Origin: Bimuria novae-zelandiae CBS 107.79 | Taxonomy: Eukaryota; Ascomycota; Dothideomycetes; Pleosporales; Didymosphaeriaceae | Reading direction: 5' to 3' | DNA length: 64,000 nt | NCBI GenBank assembly: GCA_010015655.1 | Contig: ML976668.1 | Coordinates: 755,734 to 819,733 of the forward strand | Shown: positions 23,300-34,999 of the stretch, in pieces | Layout of the letters: every line of letters begins with the position of its first letter | How positions within the stretch are numbered: the first letter of the stretch is position 1 | Position numbers and translations under genes: made by a program | Notes under the pieces: generated by a model | What the model saw: the letters and a program-made list of their open reading frames with translations, nothing else | Databases searched by the model: none | What the model was told of the DNA's origin: nothing

Positions 23300-25120
23300 C
23301 CTAGGTGGCCTAATCGCTTGTGCCAGGTAATTGCGCTTGCTTTCTGTGGCCTGCGCTTCGTTCTTAAGTTGGTTTTGTGCGCTGCTAGCGCACTATTAGC
23401 AACAGTGCAGCCTACTAGGGCTAATCTGTATTCTAGCACCCATTGGCCATGCATCTCTTCTAGTTCTGCCAATATTGTGTTATCTTGTCGCTTTAGTGTT
23501 ATTAGTTCTGCTCGCGTGTCCCACCAAAAGCCTTGCCTCCGGAGTAATTAGAACAATACAAGATTACAGAGCAGATTAGGGCAATAAGTAACATTGTCTA
23601 GCCGTATTGTTTGATTGCCTCTTGCACTCCGTATGTTAAGATAAACGCTCCCGTATCCTTTAATCCATATTTATGTATTCCCTGCCCATATGAAATCTCC
23701 TGGCGCCGGTGGTCGGTATAAGACAAAGCAATCGATGTCGTTAAAGATATAGCAGGTTGTGCCTAAATCGAGTATGGCTAAGCATCGTAATAGGTACGTG
23801 TGGAAGGATGCGGCGTTAAAGCTCGCTAGGATTTCAGTAATCTGGCGTCCATCTAGTCACTTATCATTAGCCTCAGTGATTCGAGTTAGAGTAGGAGTGT
23901 GTAATAGTTTAATTATAGGTGCCTATAATCTAGCCCTCTTTGTCATCCTCAGGCTTTCTTAAAGCTCTGGGTCATTCTCCAACCTGAATTTAATCAGGGC
24001 AGCCATGCTAGGCTTTAGCCTAAACTAATCTAGTTGCTTATCTAGGAAGGCGTAGAAGCAGTCTTATAGACTATAGCGTTATTCACAAGCAGGGCACTTA
24101 AGGCCACTAACTACTATTAGCTTATTATCTATAATCGCGGACCGCTTGGCTTTAGTACTATAACTAGCAAATCGTTGTTTACGAGGTCTTCCCCGATTTT
24201 TCAATATTGCTACTTTATCCACAAGAGAGGCGTCCCTGTCTGTAGCCTAGGTAGATTCACCACCGTTAGCGAGAGATAAACCTGCAGCAGTAAAAGCGCC
24301 CTTTTATTTGCCCTTAATTAGGTGCTGCAGAATCATGTAGTCTTAGAAGAGTTTTATTATATGCTTCCGTAAGACAGCTGCATCCTTGCTTCCGTATTAT
24401 TAGAAGGTCGTCACCTACATAAGTGCGACATGGACAACTGCCTTTATAAAGTCTTCTTTAACTAAGTCTAGCCTTTAGAGCTCTAGGACCTAATTAGTCT
24501 CTGCTTCTATGGCTGCATGATCGTACTTAGATAGCCATGTAGCCTATAATCTAACTATTCTTATTAGCTTAAGGGCTTCTTAATATCTTGCCCTGGATTG
24601 TCTGTATTCGTCTTGCAGATCTACCCCAACTATAATTATAAGGTTGTTAATCCACTGCCTAATTAATTAATCTAGGATATAGTAGTTATTCTGGAGATGC
24701 GCTAAGACTATTAATTAGAGAAAGGTAACTACTTAATTTAGGCTGTCTTGCTCCTCTCGATACTCGCGGTCTATAATCTTGTATATCTCCAGCTATCCCT
24801 TATGATAGTCGCTATTGTCTTTATATGCTTTCGCGCCTGCTGTCGATAGATGTGAGGGCATTCTTGGCATATCATTTGGATTCGCAGTCGCGTAAGCCGT
24901 GCTTGGCTGGTAGCTTCCTATCGCTGGGGGCATCGGCATCGCGGGTTTCTGCTTTGGTTCATCCGTCAGCACTGGGTCAATAATACTCCAGACCTTTAGG
25001 AATTAGTATCTTATTTTAAGCTATTTAAGCCATGGCGTGTAGTTTGTGTAGTCGGTTAGGATCACCGTAGGATCTCTGAGGGTCGATAGGGCCATTTTAA
25101 TCGGCTTGATTGAGGCAGTG
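23300..25120 (-). pseudogene. Copia gag and protease region, degraded
   Basis: Position between 5' LTR and integrase fits Copia gag-protease. Minus-strand translation is broken by many stops and only short stretches are readable; I could not place the zinc knuckle or protease motif with certainty. Confidence 0.5.
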
Positions 25121-25131
25121 AGACTCTTAAT

Positions 25132-25356
25132 TGTGAGATTTAATAGTATTCTGTCACTTTGAGATGGTGTGATCTTGATAGTTGATGAAGTTAATTGATT
25201 GAGTGATGGAGATTGGCCGTAGGCGAGGTCTCTAGTACGTGCCGACCTAACGCTAGCACTAACTAGGATAGTGTGCAGCTGGAGGTGCGCCAGCCTTATA
25301 TTCTCTACTGCACTATTAACAATAGTGCAGGATTACAAAGGCCTTGTAATCGGACA
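25132..25356 (-). repeat. Copia right LTR (5' LTR)
   Basis: 225 bp direct copy of 20057-20281, followed by the gcttt duplication and the resumed Gypsy-1 gag. Confidence 0.94.
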
Positions 25357-25601
25357 GCTTTATTCTATTCCTTCTTCGTTCCGTGGAAGTAGAGGTTAAG
25401 CTACAGGATCTATAGTTCTATATGTTTATAGTCTCCGTAAAAGAGATTAGGTTTGGCGTAAAGGCTTCTCTTAATATAGGTAATAGTAGCATCGTTATTA
25501 TTATTATCTAAAGTATTCCCTAAAACAATATCTAGTGCATCGGAAAGGGTCTCGTATTCGCTTATGTTAGGGGTGTTTAAGATGTTAAGTCCCTACGGGT
25601 A

Positions 25602-27391
25602 AGCTAGCGCATATAGTCACCGCCCACATAGGGTTGCCGCCCACCCCACCAAAACACGACACCTGCACAAAACACGCGATATCTCTCTACAACGCTTATT
25701 AAAATAGACCCCCGCGAAGAATCTATACAATTAGCTATTAGCGATTTTAATGCTAGCGTTTATCCAAGCCTACGCGCTGTGGCAAAAGCCTATAATATCC
25801 CTTAATCTACCCTACGTGGCCAGCTAGGTAGCGCGACAAACAGCGTAGTCTGCTATTAAAATCAGCAGCGATTAACTCCTCTACAGGAGGACTTCCTAGT
25901 AGAGTAGATCCTCGAAGAAGACGCGCGCGCCTGCCCTCCCTCCCACGCTCGCGCCCGAGAAATGGCCAATCAAATCCTGCGTATAAATGGCGATAACCAG
26001 CCTGTAGGCAAGCTCTGGATCTCACACTTTATCCGCCGACAGCCACGCATCGCCTCAGTAGTCGGCAGAAAGCTAGAGGCTCAGAGAGCTAATGTAGCGA
26101 CTCCAGAGCAGGTGCGTGCCTTCCTAGAGCTCTATGAGCAGACTAGACGGCGGCTCAACGTACGGGCGGAGAATACCTATAATATGGACGAGACCGGCGT
26201 TGCCCTAGGGGTATGTACGAACACTAGAGTACTCTCTAGTAGTTAGAAAAAGAAGGCTTATATTCGCTCTCCAGAGAATCGCGAGTAGGTCTCTATAATT
26301 AAGTCTGTATTAGCAATAGGGCGGAAACTACGCTGCGCAGTTATCTTTAAGGGCCAGAGCCTACAAACAACCTGGTTCCCCTCGTCCTACGTACCTGACT
26401 AGATCTATACAACCTCAGAGAACGGATGGACGTTAAATGCGATAGGTGTTGAGTGGCTACAGCGCATATTTCTACCTAAGACGGCTGTAGGTAATAGCCA
26501 GTACCAACTCCTTATTCTCGACGGCTATGGCAGCCACATTGATATTGAGTTTCTCTAGCTTTATAAATAGCATTAAGTTAAACTCTTATACCTACCTGCG
26601 CATACCTCGCACGTCTTACAGCCGCTAGATCTTGCTCCTTTCTCTGTTATTAAGTCTAGTTACTAACGCCAGATCTAGGAGCTCGTATCGCTTAATAATG
26701 CCGCGCCTGTCAAGAAGGAGCGCTTTATCGCCTACTACTATTAAGCTAGGGAGGAAGGCTTTACAGAGCGTATAATTTGAGCTGGCTGGCAGGCTGCTGG
26801 TATCTGCCCGCTCAACATCAATTAGGTACTCAGCTCGTCGCAGCTCTCTCAGAGGCCTACTACGCCTACGCATCAGCAGCAGCCTCAGCAGCAGCCTTAG
26901 AGCTTCTTCTCTACTCCTCAAGGCCCTAGAGATCTATACTTGGCTCAGCGCGAGGTGCAGAGCTGCGAGAACCTAGGTCGCAAGACAAGACTTCTCCTGC
27001 AAAAAGCAGGTAAGGCGCTAGCAGCTACAAATACTTAAGCTGCAGGGCTTGAATCAGAGAAAAGACGCCTTAAACAGCAGCTAGAGACTACTAGCTCTCA
27101 GCGTCCTCGAAAGCGCGTTTAAGTAGATCTAAATCAACGCTTTGCAGAGGTAGAGACTATTAGGGAGGCGATGCGCGCAGCTAAGGCCTTAGTAGCTTAG
27201 CAAAGTAGATATACTATAGAGGGAGCTACAGAGACAGTAGCAGTAGCTACAGCAGCAGCTACTCTACAGTCTATGTGTATTACATGGCAATTGTAATAGG
27301 CGTTGTTGAGAAATCGCGTGTTTTGTGCAGGTGTCGCGTTTTGGTGGGGTGGGCGGCAACCCTATGTGGGCGGTGACTATATGCGCTAGCT
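25602..27391 (+). mobile_element. pogo-type DNA transposon with TA target duplication
   Basis: 1790 bp. Terminal inverted repeats begin agctagcgcatatagtcacc and match over 79 bp with one mismatch, then imperfectly to about 100 bp. TA flanks at 25600-25601 and 27392-27393 duplicate the single TA of the intact left LTR (cggg-TA-gctag). It carries one plus-strand transposase. It is the youngest insertion in the Gypsy-1 stack by position, though not datable relative to Copia. Confidence 0.95.
25704..27297 (+). pseudogene. pogo transposase with about eighteen RIP-type stops
   Basis: One frame covers the whole gene without a shift. The start codon now reads ATA (25704), a G-to-A change. Domains in order: Psq-type helix-turn-helix (SLRAVAKAYNIP), CENP-B type DNA-binding (LWISHFIRRQPRIASVVGRK), and DDE domain with NTYNMDETGVALG, ENGWTLNAIGVEWLQRIF, LLILDGYGSHI and YLPAHTSHVLQPLDLAPFS. 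The C-terminus is a Gln/Lys-rich probable coiled coil. The stops (TAA/TAG) sit where CAA, CAG or TGG would be expected; other codons are largely intact. The original product was about 530 residues, normal for the family. Inactive. Confidence 0.93.
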
Positions 27392-27855
27392 TAGCTAGTT
27401 TAAAATAGGGTTAAGGTTAGTTCTCTAGCAGGAGCAATATTAAAATAAGAAAGGGTGTATTAATAGCTCGCGCTTATTAATAGGGTATTAGTATTAAAGT
27501 AAAGTACGTTATAATTAAATTAACAAGAGCCTAAGTAAATCCAAACGATAGATTAATAAACAGGTTAAACACAAGGTAGAAGAGTCCATCCTTATGTTCC
27601 TATATACTTAGCATGCTTGACTTACTCGCTTCGAGCATGTCGAGCGCAGCCTTGGCTTTCTGCATATGCTTGACTTGCTCGCTTCGAGCATGTCGAGCGT
27701 AGCCTTGGCTTTCTGCATATGCTCGACTTGCTCGATTCGAGCGCTTCGAGCAGTCACGTGACCTGCCCATTGCTGTGCCACCATTGGCTCCCATAAGACC
27801 TTGGCCGTCTCAGAATGTTAGCCTGGTGATGCTAAATACAGATCCTAACATAAGT

Positions 27856-28885
27856 TATTAATAAGTTAAAAAAGTGGACCCGCTTACTTAGGATATAATT
27901 ATATAACAGCTTATTAATAATATAATACAAATTAGTATCTTTTTATACGTAGTCTTCTTTATCTCTATTTTCTCGAAAATCTTATAAAATGGCTTCCTAA
28001 CTTTCTAAATTTAAACAAGAAGGTTAACGCCTTTAGAAGTTAATTCTACTATTTTTACTATTTCTACTATCCTTAAAAGGCCTAAATCTAGGACTTATAA
28101 TAATATTTACCGGATTAAAAAAATACTAATAAAGAGGTTAAATAAGGGAGACAAACAAAGCCCTGTTTAAGAGACTTAAGAGTTATTAATAGGGGCTTAG
28201 AAAGAAGTCCTAAAAAATAAATAAAAAGCTGTTATAAGAAAATAGCCTTAAAATCTCTACTAGAAGGCTCTAGAGACTTTCAAAGAAGGAGAGATATAGG
28301 ACAAAGACCTTTATATAAAAACTGCTTTTAAATAAGAAAAAAGCTTTAACTAGGCCAAGCTTCGCCAAGACGTAACAAAATAATATCCAAATATTAACTT
28401 AAATAAAGTTATATTTTCTAATAAGTTAGTAATTGGAAGAGGTCACGGTGCTAGGATATAATACTATAGAATAAGGAAAAATTCTATAGTAAATTCGAAA
28501 ATTGTAAATACCTGCAACGAAAGCAAGTCTCCTAAAATTATAATTAGTGCAAATTAGAGAAAGTATTTTTATAGAACTTTTTAAAATTTTAGTATTTGAT
28601 AACTATAATATGAACTTAGTTATACGTCTCGATATTGTTGTTTAAGTTTAGGGATTAATTTAGATAGAGGGGAGAACTAAATTAGTTGTTACTAAGACGC
28701 CTAAAACAACGTCTAGTTTTACTAATAAGAATTATTTTCATAGGATTTTAAATCCTAATATTAAGCCTTTAATAAAAAGGAGTATGTTTAATTTCCTTTC
28801 TTTTTACTTTTTAATATATTATTAATATATTACTATATATTATGTATTTTTATAACTTTGTATATTACTTTAAGCTAATTAATAT
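27856..28885. repeat. AT-rich RIP-degraded DNA right of Gypsy-1
   Basis: No intact gene. From an ATG near 27988 a Lys/Ser/Gln/Thr-rich plus-strand frame with many TAA/TAG codons can be followed for some hundred codons, a low-complexity ORF of unknown kind destroyed by RIP. Confidence 0.45.
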
Positions 28886-29389
28886 ACTATGGGCTGTTAC
28901 CAGTTTAAGGAACCTGGACTATGACACTATAACAACTAAAGATAGATAGGGAAAGGTGGATAAGGTTGTGCTACAGCTAGCCTACGAGGACTCGTGGGGC
29001 TGCTTAGGTCAGCCAGGCTCACTTGACCACGATCCGTTAAGCACTAGCTTTAATGCCGGATTAGGAGTAATCCGCCAAGAAGCAGGACAATCGTTAGATT
29101 ATCTAAAGGCAAAAGAAGAAATAAACTAGTATATAGGATAATAATTCTTCTATTATTATTTTCTTTCTTATAATTAACTTAAATATCTTTTGCACAAGTA
29201 CGTTTTTTATATAAACTAGTAGTTATCTTATTTATTATAAAATTAAATTATATAGCGACGTGCTAAGTTATCGCATTAACTTACATTACTAAATAATTTA
29301 TAAGACGACTTATTATCTTCCCACTCTAATTTAAATTAGATTAAGCAAGTGCACCTTATAAAATTTTAATTACCCTATAGTATAATAGC

Positions 29390-30900
29390 TAGACTAAGCA
29401 CGATCCTCGCTACCCTAGTAGCTAAGCTTATAGCTACCTTAAGCCCTCTAGCTCCTATAGCCCAGAGTATAGCCGCTAAATAAGTAAAGCAGATTAAAGA
29501 GCTATAAGAGCTTATAAAATAATTAACTAGCTAGGTTATAGTAATCCTTAAACGGTAACTTAAGATATCCTTACCTAACCTTTATAATAGATAGAAGGGA
29601 CCTAGAGAACGTTTCTTATTAAAATAGAGTTATATATCTATTATAACTAAAAGAAGTTCCTAAGAGAACAGGACTAGATCCTAGTAATAGGCATAAATAT
29701 AACGGGTAAGGCCAACTAATAGATGCACCCTATAATAAAATAATATCTAGAATATAATAGTAACCTAGATAAATGCGAAGAGCATGTAAAGGAAGCCTTG
29801 ACTAACTAGAATACGTTTAAGAAAAGTCTAGATAAAATATTTAGCACTATTAATAAACAATATTAGGCTAAATAATAGCTACAATATCTGCGATAGATAA
29901 AGTTAGTTAATAATTATATAGCTAAATTTAAATAGCTCTAATCCCTAATTCACTAGAACGAGTCACCACTCATAGTTATATATTATAATGGCTTAAAGGA
30001 AGAAGTTAAGGACATAGTAGTTTATACTCTAAGGGCTATTCAGCAAAAAAAAAAAAAAACTATAAGCTAATACCTAATGGGCTGATAATTAACTTTAGGA
30101 ATAATGCTAAGAGTGTAAAGATAAAAAATAAGGATTTATAAAAAAAAAAGTCCTGTCCTTATCTACTTAAAGAGAGACCTAGACAGAGATATTATTATAA
30201 CTAATAAAGTCCGTTAGCATAAGAAGTAGGCTAATAAGGATAAGAAGCAAAAAATAATAATTTAAAGATAGAGCATGCCTTCGCTACGAAGAATAAAGGC
30301 ACTTTATAAGAGACTATAAAAAATAAAAGATAAAGGTTAATATAACTAACCTCCTTAATATAGCGATAGCTACGTTTACTCTAGCTATAGATAAGGAGGA
30401 TCTCAAACAAGAAATCCCTAATTAGATAAAGTAGGCAAAAGAACAAATAGTTCTTTGAAAATATAAAATTTTTAACTAACTAGTAAAAAAAATATACTAG
30501 ATATGTAATAGTAGAATATATCACTTACTTTAGTATACTAAGAAGATAATCGTGCAAGGACTACACACTTAGGACGTTTATTAGCTAGGTAAAAAGCTAC
30601 AAGGAGTCCTAGTATACTACCTATACTAAATTATAATTATTAAGTAATATGCACGCGTAGAACGGTAGGAATATATAAAAACGGATTATTAATAATATTA
30701 TAAAGGATAAGCTAAGGTAGTTTATATTTCCAATAATCTTGACTACTATTAACTAAGCAAGAATTAATACAGGATACTTAATAATTACTATAAATACTTT
30801 CTACTTTACTAGATAAAATACTTTAAGTAGGATAGTTAGTACAGGTACTTTATGAATACTTATAATATCCACGCCTAATATAAGTACACAACTAGATAGT
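29390..30900 (+). pseudogene. Gypsy-2 gag
   Basis: Plus-strand relic starting LATLVAKLIATLSPLAPIAQ, followed by capsid-like text (NLDKCEEHVKEALTN, LDKIFSTINKQY, NNYIAKFK, YYNGLKEEVKDIVVY). Glu/Lys-rich and stop-ridden from RIP. Zinc knuckle not placed with certainty. Confidence 0.65.
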
Positions 30901-31299
30901 TTCTATAAGGTATAAACCTTTATAACCCTAAGACCGTTATAGGAAGAACTTAAATATGGTAAAAGAAACCCTAATTATTTATTTTATAAAATAAGTATTA
31001 CCCCTAGTATTTTATATATTTAAGTCTATAAGAGGAAGTGTCTTCCTCTAAGGAGTAATTAGGATACTATAAGCTTATAATATATAAGTATCTAACTCTA
31101 AAATGCTCCTAGCACGGGATACTAGAAGTATATATATTTAATAAGATTAAAAAGTCCTGTAATATATACTATTAACGGTATAAGGGGCATAAGACCTAAG
31201 AAATTTTAAGGATAGCACGAATTAAGGATTATATCTAAGAAACTATAGGCCTAGACAGTAAGCCTAAGAATTTAAAAAAATTAGAATACTACTAGGCAA

Positions 31300-34200
31300 C
31301 GAGCTATACTAGTAATAGCGCTATTTTTATAGCTTATTAGCCGGACACTAACAAGGTAGAGAAATACCTAGTAAAGAATATTATAATATATAAATGTCGT
31401 GTAAAAGCGCTTATCGACCTAGGGGTAGACGCGTATTTAATATCCCTAAGGGTAATTAAAAAATATAAAATGATATATTGTAATAAAAGAATACTATTAT
31501 AAATACGATTTATAAATAGAATTTAATTATGAAGATATAGTAATGGTTGGCTGCGCCTAGAGACGGCGCTAACATAAGTTAATATTAAGGGCTTAGAAAG
31601 CCAATATCTATTTACTATTATAAGGATAGGTAACATAGAAGTTATTATAAGATATAAGTGGCTTAAACCACTTAATTTATAAATAAATTAGATAGTAAGG
31701 ATAATCCTACCTAGGAATCCGCCAGTAACGGCTTAAGTAGAGCCTTAATAGAAAGAGAACCTCTAGGAACCTTAGGTAAGAAAGGAGAACAACATATCTA
31801 TTATATAAAAGATATTAGTTTATAGAATAAATAGAATCTTATAGCGATACTCTAAATACGTATACTATCTATAGGTATATTTAGCTAAAATAGTTAATAC
31901 GAACCCTAGTCTACTAGTAAAGTACTAAGAATTTATAGACTTATTTAAGAAGTACGACGAGATAGTCCTGCCTAAATATAAAAAGTGGGAATATAAAATA
32001 CTACTAGTAAAAGAAGCTAAGTTATAGCTAAAGCTCCTATAGTCCCTTACGTAAGACTAGGGAAAATAGTTAAAGGACATATTAAAGAAAAACCTCTATT
32101 TTAAAAAATAGTAGTCTAGTTAGAGTCCTGCGGCCTTCCCTATACTCTTTATACCTAAGAAAGATAGCTAGCTATAACTTTGTGTAAATTACAAATCGCT
32201 AAATGCTATAATAGTTAAGAACTAATATTTACTACCCTTAATTATTAAGCTTATAGATTAACTCTGCAGAGCTAAGTGGTTTACGAAATTTAACATTTAG
32301 GATAGAATCTATAAGATGCAAATAGTAAAGGGACATAAAAAAACCGCCTTTTACATATAATATAGCCTTTTTAAATACACAATTATGCTGATAAGACTAA
32401 TAAATACCCTAGCAACTTTTTAGGAACTTATAAATTAAATTCTATATAAATACTTAGATATATTCCATATAGAATATCTAGATAATATGCTAATCAATTT
32501 AAGCGATTCCTTAGAGGAATATTAAGAATACCTTTAAAGGATACTTAGGAAGCTATAAGAGTATTGATTACTATTACACCCTAAGAAGTGCAAGTTTCAC
32601 GTTACTGAAATAGAATACCTAGGGTTTTGTGATATTCCGGAAAGGCGTTAAAATAGACCTAAAAAATCGTATTAATAGAAGAATAGCTACTACTAGAATT
32701 AGTACAAATTATGTAGTTTTTTTTAGGTTTTACTAACTTTTATTATAAATTTATTTAGAACTACTCTAACGCGATTGCTCTGCTAACGGAACTTACGAAA
32801 ACTAGTAAGTGGCGAGTATTATAGAAGGCGAAAGTAGAGGCTTTTAAGAAGCTAAAACGCCTATTCCTAATAGCGCTATTGCTATAGATATACGACCTAG
32901 AGTGACAATATCGCATATGTACTATCGTATTAGATTACTCGCTAGGAGCCGTACTCTTATAAAAATATAATAATAGGAAATAGACACTAGTATTTTACTG
33001 TTTTAAGAAGTCCTTAAGAGCAGAACTTAATTGTAAAATCTATAATAAAAAACTACTAATAATTATTAATTGCTTTAAGTGATAAGAAACATAACTTAAA
33101 GTAGTAAGGCACTAAGTAGAAGTACTATTTAATTACTTAAACTTTACTTACTTTACGACTACAAAAAATTTTAATAGAAGACACGCTAGGTAGTCTAAAT
33201 AATTAGTAAAATATAACTTTTAAATTACTTACTTCGTAAAAATGGCTAATAAAGCGGCGGATGTCCTTAGCAGATAATCTAATTATTGTAAAAGGGCACC
33301 GTGCTAGAGCTTTCTACGTTAGCTAGGATTAATCTAAGTAGCTAAGTAGCCAAGCACGCAATCCCTTAAACCCCTAAATAGCTTAGTGTCTTAATAGAGC
33401 TTTCTCTCCTTAATAGTCTTTGTTTTCGAGCTCCCTGATCGTTGACTAAGCGCCACACTAATCTTATAGAGAAAGAAGATAATAGCGACCACGACGCCAT
33501 CCTTATAAAGGTAGAGAATAGGATACTACGCTATAATACGACATAGCTCGCGCCTATATTAGAGGCCTAACGCGTAGACCTTACCTATTATAGTCCTTTT
33601 ATAGCTAACTTCTAAGACTATAGAAGGCTTACAGTTAATAATTAATATACGTATAGCCTTAATTAGGCTATAAAGTTATTTACGCGCGATCACTAAAATA
33701 AGGTATAAATAAGTATTTAAGTAGCACTACTTTTAGTTAAAAGACTACATAAAGATAAGAAATAGGGATACCTAAAAATTATAAAAATAACACGATAAGT
33801 TGCGAAGGAATACGCTATTTTTAGGCTATAATAGGTAGTATAAAGGTATTAGGTAACTATTTAGTATATGATAAAGATAATTCTAAGAGATATAAGCCCT
33901 ATAATCTTCTATAACTATTATAGCTGTCCCTAAGACTATAGTCTAGCGTAACTATAGACTTTATTATAGAGCTTCTAGTATTCTTAGCACTAGGGAATAA
34001 ACGCCTTTATAACTCTATTTTAATTATAGTAAATTGCCTTCCTAAGGAATTAATATTTATAATAATTAGGGAAGCTCTAGTAGTAAAAAAGTTAGTCTAT
34101 ATAGTAAAATAAAAACTTATATCTTAGGTTAGATAACTAGACAAGTGTATTACTAATAAAGCTAAGACATTAACATCTTCGTATTAGACCACGTTTACCG

Positions 34201-34726
34201 CTATATTAAGTATTAAGTATAAGCTTACAACGAGCTTCCACCTAGAAATAAATAGATAAATAGAACGAACCAATTGGTTACTAGAATAATATACTTAGAT
34301 ATATGTAAATAAGCTATAAGATAATTAAGTTAAGCTACCATCAATAGCTTAACTAGCATATAATAGTGTAAGATTAGCGACTATAGGGTACTTGCTATAC
34401 TATAGTAATCATAGATACGAGCTAATAACTTACTAAAATCTATTAGATATTAAAAACGTTACAAAAGATGTAGCAAAAAAGCAGAACTTATAACGAACTT
34501 ATATAAAACGCTACGTAAAAATATTGCCTAGTAAAACGTATAAATAGCAAGGAACGTGAATAAGAAAAGGATTAAAGGACTAAAATGTAAGAAGGGGAAT
34601 AAAGTTTTCTTTTTATTAAAGTTTTTAAGATAACTAGGCTAAGTAAAAAACCAGATAACTTTTAAAAAAGATTATTTAAAATTTAGAAAGTTAAAGGCCT
34701 AGTTAACTTTAAACTATAATTACCTA
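31300..34726 (+). pseudogene. Gypsy-2 pol, N-terminal and central part
   Basis: The RT active-site region reads HIEYLDNMLI near 32465, so YxDD has become YLDN, a G-to-A change. Downstream, EYLGF-like and RNase H text occurs around 32600-33060. The integrase tail has HLEIN, ERTNWLLE, and PSIA.LAYNS near 34240-34370. Damage is very heavy. It ends at the Gypsy-3 target site. Confidence 0.75.
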
Positions 34727-34731
34727 TAGAT

Positions 34732-34946
34732 TGTAAGGGGCTGCGCAAAGGTTGCCGATGCCTGGTAACAGGATTGTATTCGATGAGGAGCAAACTATCT
34801 ATAAGTAAGGCCAAACTTATATGTGCGCTGTTATTGTCAAGAAGATTTAAGAAATTTCTAAGGCCCTACTTAGTCTAAAGGAGCACTAAGAGTTTTACTA
34901 AAAGTTTTACTAAGGAATAGTACAACAAGGCATCTAGCCTATTACA
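34732..34946 (-). repeat. Gypsy-3 left LTR (3' LTR)
   Basis: 215 bp. Its first half keeps cytosines and guanines that the right LTR has lost (cctggtaacaggattgtattcgatg), while its second half is the more mutated. Confidence 0.93.
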
Positions 34947-34999
34947 TTACCCCCCTCCTCTCTTATAGCGTCTGGATAAAGGTTATTAGATCCACGCCG

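Larger units (their letters stand above)
20057..25356 (-). mobile_element. Ty1/Copia retrotransposon nested in Gypsy-1 gag
   Basis: 5300 bp with two 225-bp LTRs (20057-20281, 25132-25356), ends TGTGAGA...GGACA, and 5-bp target duplication gcttt at 20052-20056 and 25357-25361. A minus-strand purine run (aaggggg) next to the left LTR gives leftward orientation. From right to left on the minus strand: gag, integrase (about 23290-22440), then reverse transcriptase and RNase H, the domain order of Copia. The LTRs differ at about five sites, all C/T or G/A, so insertion was recent relative to its RIP damage. Confidence 0.94.
13948..27850 (-). mobile_element. Gypsy-1 LTR retrotransposon, nested insertions inside
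   Basis: Two 476-bp LTRs (13948-14423; 25583-25601 plus 27394-27850) begin TGTTA and end TAACA. They are bracketed by the 5-bp target duplication taagt at 13943-13947 and 27851-27855. A purine run on the minus strand (ggagagagggga) abuts the left LTR, so the element points left. Pol lies on the minus strand at about 15170-18330 and gag to its right. A Copia element splits gag and a pogo element splits the right LTR. Without these two insertions the Gypsy would be about 6.8 kb. All genes carry RIP stops, so it is dead. Confidence 0.93.
25583..27850 (-). repeat. Gypsy-1 right LTR (5' LTR), split by pogo element
   Basis: LTR pieces 25583-25601 and 27394-27850 add up to 476 bp, the same as the left LTR. 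The break is exactly at a TA. The later part (27600-27850) is closer to the unmutated sequence than the corresponding part of the left LTR. Confidence 0.92.

Noticed and set aside
28886..29110. 5' LTR of Gypsy-2 as a firm call
   Set aside because: No matching copy at the right end of the element, so LTR limits cannot be shown.
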